The position numbers were made by a program, and so were the translations under genes. From Alphaproteobacteria bacterium (lineage in GTDB: Bacteria; Pseudomonadota; Alphaproteobacteria; Micropepsales; Micropepsaceae): 5,139 nucleotides of DNA. Where the stretch lies: assembly GCA_015654715.1 (NCBI GenBank), contig JAATGK010000060.1:1-5139 (forward strand), in the 5' to 3' direction. Below, piece by piece: positions 1 through 5,139 of this stretch; positions within the stretch are counted from its first letter, which is position 1; each line of letters starts with the position of its first letter. The notes under the pieces were generated by a model, which saw only the letters and a program-made list of their open reading frames with translations, was not told the origin of the DNA and searched no databases.

Positions 1-98
1 AGTCAGAGCCAATTTTGCACGCCGAATAACACCAATAGCTGAAAACGACTTCCTAGCTCGCGTTCGGAGGATGTGTGATTCGGCACGGTAACGGCAGT

Positions 99-821
99 TT
101 ACACCGCGAAGCGCGAGCGGAATTGGCGCGCGCAGCGCCGGCTCATGATCAGCGGCGTCTCAACATTGCGCACATGCACGGTATAGCCGCCGCCTTCGTG
201 CGGCTCGAGCTGGGTGACATGCTCGCAATTGACCATCGCAGACCGCTGGATGCGGCAGAAATTGCTTTCGGGCAGCACCTTTTCCCATTCCTTCATGGAC
301 TTGAGCACCATGCCGAGCGGGCGGCCGGCAACGATCACCCGGCTGTAGTCGCCTTCCACCAGGATGCAATCGATGGATTCGACCCGTACGAAACGCGGTC
401 GGCGGTCGATCGTGAGCAGGATGGAATCGGACATCGTCAGGCCGATGGCAGGCGCCTCCAGTTTCACCCGGTGCAGGAAACGTTCGATCGCCAAGCGCAA
501 GCGCTGGGGCTGGACGGGTTTGGTGAGATAGTCGAGCGCATTGACCTCGAACGCCCGTAGGGCGAACTCTTCGTAGGCGGTCACAAAGATGACCCATGCT
601 TCCACGTGGATGCGATCGAACAAATCGAAACCCGAGGCGCCGGGCATCTGGACGTCGAGGAAGATGAGTTCGGGCTTGACCTCCGCAATGCGCGCCGTTG
701 CCTCAGCCACCGATGCGTCCTGCCCGGCGATCTCGATTTCCGGATGGTCGCGCAGCAGATAATAGAGTTCGCTGCGTGCGATGCGCTCGTCGTCGATGAT
801 CAGGGCCGAGTGGCGGATCAC
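99..821 (-). CDS. LytTR-family response regulator (REC + LytTR)
   Basis: A 240-residue two-component response regulator that should act in the cytoplasm as a DNA-binding transcription factor phosphorylated by the kinase encoded just upstream. Residues 1-118 form a receiver domain: acidic pocket D10/D11, phospho-acceptor D56 in FLDVQMPG, switch T81 in VTAY, and K101 in the LTKP loop. All key residues are present, so it should be phosphorylatable. Residues about 130-238 form a LytTR domain, shown by VEGDYSRV (155-162), FCRIQRSAMVN (188-198) and MSRR (226-229). Length is normal for the AlgR/LytR/YpdB type. The start is GTG at 821-819, inside the kinase stop codon (GTGA, 4-nt overlap), so translation is probably coupled; no strong Shine-Dalgarno lies in front. 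LytTR proteins usually bind pairs of short direct repeats; a candidate lies at 3067-3101. The target genes are not known. Confidence 0.95.
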   Translation of the reverse strand: MIRHSALIIDDERIARSELYYLLRDHPEIEIAGQDASVAEATARIAEVKPELIFLDVQMPGASGFDLFDRIHVEAWVIFVTAYEEFALRAFEVNALDYLTKPVQPQRLRLAIERFLHRVKLEAPAIGLTMSDSILLTIDRRPRFVRVESIDCILVEGDYSRVIVAGRPLGMVLKSMKEWEKVLPESNFCRIQRSAMVNCEHVTQLEPHEGGGYTVHVRNVETPLIMSRRCARQFRSRFAV

Positions 822-2071
822 AACTTGGCGTCCAACCTGAGCTCAATATCCGCGATCACCCAGCCGTCCATTTCGCCGATCGTGAAGGAATGCCGCTCAG
901 GAAATACCAGCGCCAGGCGCTCGTGGATGTTCTTCAATCCAATCCCGGCGCCGTCGGGCGAGTCGGTTGTGTCGATCAGACGCCCGGTATTGGCCACCCG
1001 TATCGACACGATCTCGTCTCGCCGGGTGATTTCGATGCGGATTCTGAGCGGCAAGTCGCTGGTCCGCATGCCGTACTTCACCGCATTCTCGACCAGCGGA
1101 TGAATCAGAAAGCTGGGCAGGCTCACGTTGAGCACGGCAGGATCGATCTGCGTCTCGGCGTCGAGATGCTGTTCGAAGCGGGTGCGCTGGATCGCAAGAT
1201 AGTTCTCGATGGCTTCAAGTTCGTCGGCCACTGTGCCCTCGCCGCTGCGCCCGTCCAGGGAATAACGCAGGAAATTCGCGAGTTCGGTGACCATCCGGCG
1301 CGAACGGGCGGGATCTTCGAGGATCAGTCCGCGGATCGAATTCAAGGCGTTGAACAGGAAATGCGGGTTGAGCTGGTAGCGCAGCATCTGCAACTGGGCT
1401 TGGTGGGCGAGCGCCTTGGCTTCGCGCGCGTTGCCGCGTTCCTGTACGGCCAGCCGCCAGGAGTCGAGACCAAAGCAGACGCAAGAGACGAGGAAAATCA
1501 TGGTGCCGCTCGCCAGGCCGCCCTGGAACAGGAGCGACGCCCAGTTCATCGGCACGCCGAGCCAGCTGGGCAGACCGACGAAGCGGATCGCGTAATGGGC
1601 CATGGTGACCCAGGCTGCGCCGCCCGCGAAGCACAGTAGCGGCGGTAATACGACCAGCCAGATCGTGTGGGCGCGTTCGCGCAGATGCGCGTACAAAAGA
1701 CAGATCGCGATGTTGGCCAGGCACGCGCTGCCGTTGTAAAGCAGTTCCCAGGTGGCGATGGAAAGCGCCTTGCGCGCTGGTTCGCGGCTGATCCAGTCGA
1801 TGCCGTTGGTGGTCGCGATCAACAGATAAGCGGCGGTTATCGTGAACACCATCAACCGGGCACTGCTGCTGCCGCTTGCATCGGCGGAGAGCCAACGCTG
1901 CGCCGCCGCGCGGGCTCGGAGATTGGCGAAAAACGGCAGCCGGACGCGGTTGCGATGCAGCAGTCTTCCCGGCCCCGGAACGGACGGCTGCGATTGTCCG
2001 GTTTCGGTTGGATTTGTGAACGAGGCGAAGCCCTGGATCAACGCGGCCTCCTTCCTGTGACGGAAACTCAT
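818..2071 (-). CDS. LytS-type membrane sensor histidine kinase (His_kinase/HATPase)
   Basis: A 417-residue inner-membrane sensor kinase, the presumed partner of the LytTR regulator that overlaps its 3' end. After a polar, Arg-rich N-terminus of about 70 residues come four hydrophobic segments (roughly 73-92, 108-128, 137-158 and 178-202), with only short loops between them. There is no PAS, GAF or large periplasmic domain, so the signal is probably sensed in or at the membrane. A short helical linker (about 205-230) leads to the His_kinase box LRYQLNPHFLFNALNS, with phospho-acceptor H237. The ATPase domain shows the N-box HPLVENAVKYG (E328, N329), VANTG (359-363) and the glycine-rich GAGIGLKNIHERL (374-386). 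The upstream regulator gene ends 4 nt before this ATG, so the genes share a transcript. The start is uncertain: ATG 2071 has only weak SD pairing, whereas a strong AAGGAGG sits 5 nt before an in-frame TTG at 2041, which would give 407 residues. The stimulus cannot be inferred. Confidence 0.93.
   Translation of the reverse strand: MSFRHRKEAALIQGFASFTNPTETGQSQPSVPGPGRLLHRNRVRLPFFANLRARAAAQRWLSADASGSSSARLMVFTITAAYLLIATTNGIDWISREPARKALSIATWELLYNGSACLANIAICLLYAHLRERAHTIWLVVLPPLLCFAGGAAWVTMAHYAIRFVGLPSWLGVPMNWASLLFQGGLASGTMIFLVSCVCFGLDSWRLAVQERGNAREAKALAHQAQLQMLRYQLNPHFLFNALNSIRGLILEDPARSRRMVTELANFLRYSLDGRSGEGTVADELEAIENYLAIQRTRFEQHLDAETQIDPAVLNVSLPSFLIHPLVENAVKYGMRTSDLPLRIRIEITRRDEIVSIRVANTGRLIDTTDSPDGAGIGLKNIHERLALVFPERHSFTIGEMDGWVIADIELRLDAKL
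2047..2053 (-). promoter_or_regulatory. Shine-Dalgarno supporting an alternative TTG start of the kinase
   Basis: The minus strand reads AAGGAGG here, followed by 5 nt and then an in-frame TTG (2041-2039). This is much better ribosome pairing than anything before ATG 2071. It lies inside the longer reading frame as codons 6-9, so it may be coincidence. Otherwise it marks the true start or a second start. Confidence 0.45.
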
Positions 2072-2075
2072 GCTC

Positions 2076-2999
2076 TCAATTGCTCATACTGACGTCAAGG
2101 AAGGCGCGCTCGATCAGGGTGCGGCATGCCTGCTCGGCGCCATTAGCGTCCTGTGCGGCGATAGCCGCGAGGATGCTGAAATGGTCCTCGGCAAAGTCAT
2201 GCGGCTCGGTACTCTGTTGCCGTTGGAAGACTATGGTGGCGTCGAGGGCGGCGGCCAAGCCTCGGGCCAATGAGATCACGTAGGAATTGCCACTCGCCAG
2301 GAACACGGCGAGATGGAAGTCCTGGCAGGCGCGGCGGGCGCGGTCGACGGTTGGGGCGGCGAGCTTCATGTCTTCGATATCGACCTGTATCCGGGCGAGC
2401 ATCTCGTCCGTGCGCCGTTCGGCCGCTAGCGCGGCGGCTTTCGGCGCCAGCATGTGCAAGAGCTCGCGCAACTCATCGAGAACATGCTTGTCCGGGCCAG
2501 TTTCGAGTAGCAGGTTCAGCACGTCCGGGTCGAGGAACTGCCACATCGAGCGGGCATTGACGATGGTGCCGCGCCGCGGATTGGAACTGACCATGCCCTT
2601 GGTCGTCAGAATCTGGATGGCCTGACGATAGGTGGTACGAGATACGTTCAAGCGGTCGCTGAAGGCGATTTCCCCGAACAGCCGGTCACCGGGCTTGTAG
2701 GTGCCGGACAGAATCGCGGCAGCAAGATCGCGCGCGATGCGGCCGGGCAGCCGCTGGCGCTTGTGCGCATGCCACGATGAACGCGAGTCGTCGCCCGACG
2801 TTACCGGCTGCACCCCATTGCGGACCTTGTCGGCTTCGCGTGCGAAGATGCGCTTGGAGATGATGTCTGCCGGCTCGCGTTCGTCGCCGATGCAAGCGTG
2901 GCCGATCAGCTCCTGCTCGACGACCGCGGCGTTCGCCAGCGCGGCATGATCGGCCGACGATCGCGCAGAACGCTCGACTGAAGCTCGTGTCAAAAACAT
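2076..2999 (-). CDS. GntR-superfamily, FadR-subfamily regulator (DgoR/UxuR-like, wHTH + FCD)
   Basis: A 307-residue metabolite-responsive transcription regulator, first gene of the leftward operon. A winged helix-turn-helix spans about 82-150: GRIARDLAAAILSGTYKPGD, then the recognition region NVSRTTYRQAIQIL and the wing RRGTIV. The linker WQFLDPDVLNLLLE (153-166) matches the W-x-x-LD-x-DVL pattern of the sugar-acid regulator DgoR and relatives. Residues about 172-300 form an all-helical FCD effector domain, with ELRELLHMLAPKAAALAAER (176-195), FH (228-229), ASGN (235-238) and H273. The metal-site Asp expected four residues before H229 is Cys225. I chose ATG 2999 because GGAGGG lies 8 nt upstream; the frame also opens farther at TTG 3026. 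This start leaves about 80 residues before the HTH that family members usually lack and that I do not recognise. GTG 2813 would give 245 residues, the usual family size. A ligand such as a uronate or aldonate is plausible by subfamily and by the neighbouring receptor, but is not shown. Confidence 0.9.
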   Translation of the reverse strand: MFLTRASVERSARSSADHAALANAAVVEQELIGHACIGDEREPADIISKRIFAREADKVRNGVQPVTSGDDSRSSWHAHKRQRLPGRIARDLAAAILSGTYKPGDRLFGEIAFSDRLNVSRTTYRQAIQILTTKGMVSSNPRRGTIVNARSMWQFLDPDVLNLLLETGPDKHVLDELRELLHMLAPKAAALAAERRTDEMLARIQVDIEDMKLAAPTVDRARRACQDFHLAVFLASGNSYVISLARGLAAALDATIVFQRQQSTEPHDFAEDHFSILAAIAAQDANGAEQACRTLIERAFLDVSMSN

Positions 3000-3007
3000 C
3001 ACGTCAG

Positions 3008-3013
3008 CCCTCC
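3008..3013 (-). promoter_or_regulatory. Ribosome binding site of the GntR regulator
   Basis: The minus strand reads GGAGGG, 8 nt before ATG 2999 (6 nt before an adjacent GTG at 3002 is also possible). This supports a start at 2999 over the farther upstream TTG at 3026, which would place this motif inside the coding region. Confidence 0.65.
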
Positions 3014-3030
3014 ACTGTGTTCGCAACGCG

Positions 3031-3046
3031 CGATCTTGCCAGATCG
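3031..3046. promoter_or_regulatory. 16-bp near-palindrome upstream of the GntR gene
   Basis: CGATCTTGCCAGATCG pairs at 7 of 8 positions with its own reverse complement. It lies about 32 bp upstream of ATG 2999 and just before the ribosome binding site, a common place for an autoregulatory operator. It does not fit the TNGTNNNACNA core usual for FadR-subfamily sites, so the binding protein is unknown. Confidence 0.3.
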
Positions 3047-3066
3047 GCAGGCGGCAAAGGGGCTTA

Positions 3067-3101
3067 ATCGACGAACGGTCGAACGGATCGATAAGCGGTC
3101 G
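3067..3101. repeat. 15-bp imperfect direct repeat, 20-bp period (candidate operator)
   Basis: ATCGACGAACGGTCG (3067-3081) recurs as ATCGATAAGCGGTCG (3087-3101), identical at 12 of 15 positions. The period is 20 bp, about two helical turns, so the copies lie on nearly the same DNA face. A further CGGTC half-site appears inverted at 3115-3119. LytTR regulators bind paired direct repeats spaced about two turns apart, so the adjacent response regulator is a candidate; this link is inferred from geometry, not from a known consensus match. Confidence 0.4.
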
Positions 3102-3175
3102 GGCGCCTCGGCGTGACCGAATAAGTCCAACAATATGAGTTACAGGTCGACGCTAATCTCTCGCCGCTTCGCGAA

Positions 3176-3189
3176 TGGTTGCGCTACCA
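3176..3189. promoter_or_regulatory. Candidate LacI-family (XylR-like) sugar operator
   Basis: TGGTTGCGCTACCA is a 14-bp near-palindrome with 6 of 7 positions paired and a central CG, the usual form of LacI-family operators. From memory of the literature, the xylose box of Caulobacter and Xanthomonas is TGTTAGCGCTACCA; this site agrees at 12 of 14 positions. A perfect TTCGCGAA palindrome directly precedes it (3168-3175). It is centred about 93 bp upstream of the receptor ATG, where a repressor could act on the receptor promoter. No LacI-type gene is in the window, so the regulator would be encoded elsewhere. I could not pick out a convincing -35/-10 pair nearby. Confidence 0.45.
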
Positions 3190-3261
3190 AGCTGGCATGT
3201 ATTTTTTGTCTGAGTTATTTGCAGGCGGAAGCGGGGGTCTACCGCTGCAGTACATAAAGCT

Positions 3262-3267
3262 GGGGAG
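3262..3267 (+). promoter_or_regulatory. Ribosome binding site of the TonB-dependent receptor
   Basis: GGGGAG lies 8 nt before ATG 3276. With the signal peptide beginning exactly at that ATG, it fixes the start. Confidence 0.7.
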
Positions 3268-3275
3268 AAAACAGC

Positions 3276-5139
3276 ATGTTCAGGAAGGGATTATTGGCGT
3301 GTTCTGTGTCGGCATTGGCACTCGCGAGCGGAGCAGCCTATGCGCAAGCAGATCAACAGATGGAGACCGTCGTCGTGACGGGTATCCGGGCCACAATGGC
3401 CCAAGGTCTCGACATCAAACGTGCGTCGACGCAGGTCGTCGAATCAATCGTTGCCGAAGACATCGGCAAGCTGCCTGACAACAATGTCGTCGAAGCATTG
3501 CAGCGCCTGTCCGGCGTGCAGGTGACCAACCGCGGTTCCGGCCAGGTCGGCACGATCTCGATTCGCGGTCTCACCGACATCGAGACGACGTGGAACGGCC
3601 GCAAGATGTTCACCGCGTCGGGGCTCTATTATTCCGTGCAGGATATGCCCGCGACCCTGGTGCGCCGTCTCGACGTCTACAAGACGCGCGAATCCAATCA
3701 GCTCGAAACCGGCATCGCCGGCCAGATCGACGTTTCGTCCTATCGTCCGTTCGATTTTGACGGCTTCAAGCTGACGGCGCAGGCGAAGGGAACCTACGAA
3801 GAAAAGCGCGGTGCGACCGATCCCAGCCTCGGCTTTTTGATCAGTGACCGCTGGAACACTTCGATTGGCGATGTCGGCGTCTTGGTGAACGCCTCATGGT
3901 CCGTGGTCCGTTTCCGGGATGAAAGCTCAGGGCCGGGCGCGTTGGTGCCGTTCCAGACGGAAAATCCGTCGCCCGGCTGGACGCCGCTGGAGCGCATTTT
4001 CAATACCGACGGCCGTGAGCTCGAACCCGGCACCACCGTACCCCAGACACTCTGGCAGCCCGGTCTGATTGCCGGTCTTTCGGAAGCTAAGGGCGCGACG
4101 TTGCACTTCGACCAGAAGAACATCGATGTGCCGTATTATCTGTCGCGCGACGCGATCTTCCAGAGCGACTTCACCGGCAAGCGGACGCGTCCGAACGCGA
4201 ATGTCGCGTTCCAATGGGCTCCGAACGAGCACTCCGTCTATACGTTGGAGATGATGTACAACGGGTTCCGCAACGAAACCTACAACAACATGTTGTTCAG
4301 CTTCGTTGATTGGTGGGGCAACTTCGCCCCTGGCAGCGCCGATTATGTCGACCCGGCGAGCAGCTTCACGCTGTATCCCGACACCAACATCATGAAGACC
4401 CGTCACGTCAGGAACGTGTACGACTTCAACAGCGGCGATATGACGGTTTCGAAGACCAACACCTATGCCTACGCTCTGAATGCAAAATGGGATATCAGCG
4501 ACCGGTTGAAGCTCGGTGCCGATGCCTCGTTCCAGTCGAGCCAGTACGATAGCCAGTTCTTCGCCATGCGCATCGATCGGACGGCGCCCGACATTTATGT
4601 CGACTACAACACTGGCGGCGGTATCATGGCATTTAATTTTGGTGATGGTCAGAACAGCTTGACCGATCCGGCCTATTGGACCACCGATTACGTGTATGAT
4701 AATGCCAATCACAACAAAGGTAATGCTTATACTCTTCAATTCGATGGTACTTACGACACCAAGGGTCTCGCCGGTGTCTTGCAGAACGTGAAATTTGGTT
4801 TGCGGTATGACGACCGCAATTCGACGGAAGCTTATCGCCAGGCGAGTAGCCAATATAAGGTCCCCCTTACGTCAATGGACGAGGGAATCTTGCACACCAA
4901 CAGTGGGTTCTTCGACGGGGTGGGGGCGGTTCCTTCATCTTGGGTGAACGTCGATGGCCGCTACATTTATGAGCATCGCGATGACCTGCGTACCTTGTAT
5001 GGCGGCGACCTGACCAATGCCCGTCTGCACGAGATGTTTGAGACCTTCAAGATCGACGAAGTGACTTCCACGGCCTACCTTGAAGGCAATTTCGAGCAGG
5101 ACGTGTTCAATCGTCCGTTGACCTTGAATGCCGGCGTGC
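3276..5139 (+). CDS. TonB-dependent outer-membrane receptor (TIGR01782-like), 3' end beyond the window
   Basis: An energy-coupled outer-membrane transporter; the frame is open from ATG 3276 to the window end (621 codons). Family members are usually about 900-1,000 residues, so roughly a third is missing on the right. Residues 1-23 are a Sec signal peptide (positive RK, hydrophobic core, AYA cleavage before Q24). The TonB box ETVVVT is at 30-35. The plug (about 50-155) shows VAEDIGKLPDNNVVEALQRL, GVQV, ISIRGL (94-99), NGRKMFTASG (107-116), LVRRLDVYK (128-136) and the end motif ETGIAGQIDV...RPFDF (144-161). From about 162 on, alternating aromatic and polar stretches are typical of barrel strands. 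The plug motifs match the receptor group that often imports oligosaccharides in Caulobacter, Sphingomonas and Xanthomonas relatives. The divergent sugar-acid-type regulator and a LacI-like operator fit a carbohydrate substrate, but this is not proven. Base composition falls locally at 4621-4740. Confidence 0.93.
   Translation, partial: MFRKGLLACSVSALALASGAAYAQADQQMETVVVTGIRATMAQGLDIKRASTQVVESIVAEDIGKLPDNNVVEALQRLSGVQVTNRGSGQVGTISIRGLTDIETTWNGRKMFTASGLYYSVQDMPATLVRRLDVYKTRESNQLETGIAGQIDVSSYRPFDFDGFKLTAQAKGTYEEKRGATDPSLGFLISDRWNTSIGDVGVLVNASWSVVRFRDESSGPGALVPFQTENPSPGWTPLERIFNTDGRELEPGTTVPQTLWQPGLIAGLSEAKGATLHFDQKNIDVPYYLSRDAIFQSDFTGKRTRPNANVAFQWAPNEHSVYTLEMMYNGFRNETYNNMLFSFVDWWGNFAPGSADYVDPASSFTLYPDTNIMKTRHVRNVYDFNSGDMTVSKTNTYAYALNAKWDISDRLKLGADASFQSSQYDSQFFAMRIDRTAPDIYVDYNTGGGIMAFNFGDGQNSLTDPAYWTTDYVYDNANHNKGNAYTLQFDGTYDTKGLAGVLQNVKFGLRYDDRNSTEAYRQASSQYKVPLTSMDEGILHTNSGFFDGVGAVPSSWVNVDGRYIYEHRDDLRTLYGGDLTNARLHEMFETFKIDEVTSTAYLEGNFEQDVFNRPLTLNAGV

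Noticed and set aside
21..84. 7-bp inverted repeat GCCGAAT/ATTCGGC downstream of the response regulator as a terminator
   Set aside because: The arms are 50 nt apart, there is no T-tract after them on the minus strand, and a 7-bp match is weak. The terminator, if any, lies left of the window.
75..560. 161-codon open frame on the plus strand
   Set aside because: Antisense to the LytTR domain and receiver of the response regulator; no ribosome site that is convincing for this GTG start and no domain signature.
890..1639. 249-codon open frame on the plus strand
   Set aside because: Antisense to the kinase ATPase and membrane domains, with no recognisable motif; the opposite frame has all kinase boxes.
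2701..2949. 82-codon plus-strand frame opposite the GntR N-terminal extension
   Set aside because: Considered as the real gene because the extension is unexplained, but it has no good ribosome site, no motif, and runs into the well-defined HTH coding region.
3192..3220. CTGGCA ... TTATTT as a -35/-10 promoter for the receptor
   Set aside because: Spacing is 17 bp, but the -10 agrees with the consensus at only two positions; not enough to call.
3179..3478. 99-codon open frame overlapping the receptor start
   Set aside because: Different frame from the receptor, covers its signal peptide and plug start, and has no family features.
3927..4853. 308-codon open frame on the minus strand
   Set aside because: It lies wholly antisense to the receptor, whose plus-strand frame has a signal peptide and clear family motifs. 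The translation looks like the usual Val/Ile/His-rich shadow of GC-rich coding DNA.

Overview
This window looks like Gram-negative, moderately GC-rich proteobacterial DNA. The outer-membrane receptor at the right edge belongs to the large TonB-dependent receptor group typical of Caulobacterales, Sphingomonadales and Xanthomonadales-like bacteria (TIGR01782-like). Its signal peptide and codon use fit such an organism. Genus cannot be decided from the sequence; an alphaproteobacterium of the Caulobacter/Sphingomonas type is the best guess, with a gammaproteobacterium such as a Xanthomonadales or Steroidobacter relative as the alternative.

The layout is two divergent transcription units around an intergenic region of about 270 bp. 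Leftward (minus strand), in transcription order, are: a GntR-superfamily, FadR-subfamily (DgoR/UxuR-like) regulator (2999 to 2076); a four-TM LytS-type sensor histidine kinase (2071 to 818); and a LytTR response regulator (821 to 99). The regulator-kinase gap is 4 nt and the kinase and response regulator overlap by 4 nt (GTGA), so the three genes almost certainly form one operon. Rightward is a TonB-dependent receptor that starts at 3276 and runs off the window end with 621 codons read. It has a signal peptide, a TonB box, a full plug and the first part of the barrel. The leftmost 98 bp hold no recognisable gene or terminator.

The arrangement suggests a nutrient-uptake locus, probably for a carbohydrate or sugar acid. 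The receptor imports an oligosaccharide, the GntR protein senses an intracellular metabolite, and the two-component pair adds a membrane or extracellular input. The intergenic region carries a 14-bp near-palindrome resembling LacI-family (XylR-type) sugar operators, a 15-bp imperfect direct repeat with 20-bp periodicity (candidate site for the LytTR regulator), and a near-palindrome just upstream of the gntR ribosome binding site. The main points of interest are the three-regulator operon facing a TonB receptor, these candidate operators, a FadR-type ligand domain with Cys where the metal-binding Asp normally sits, and two genes with questionable start sites.
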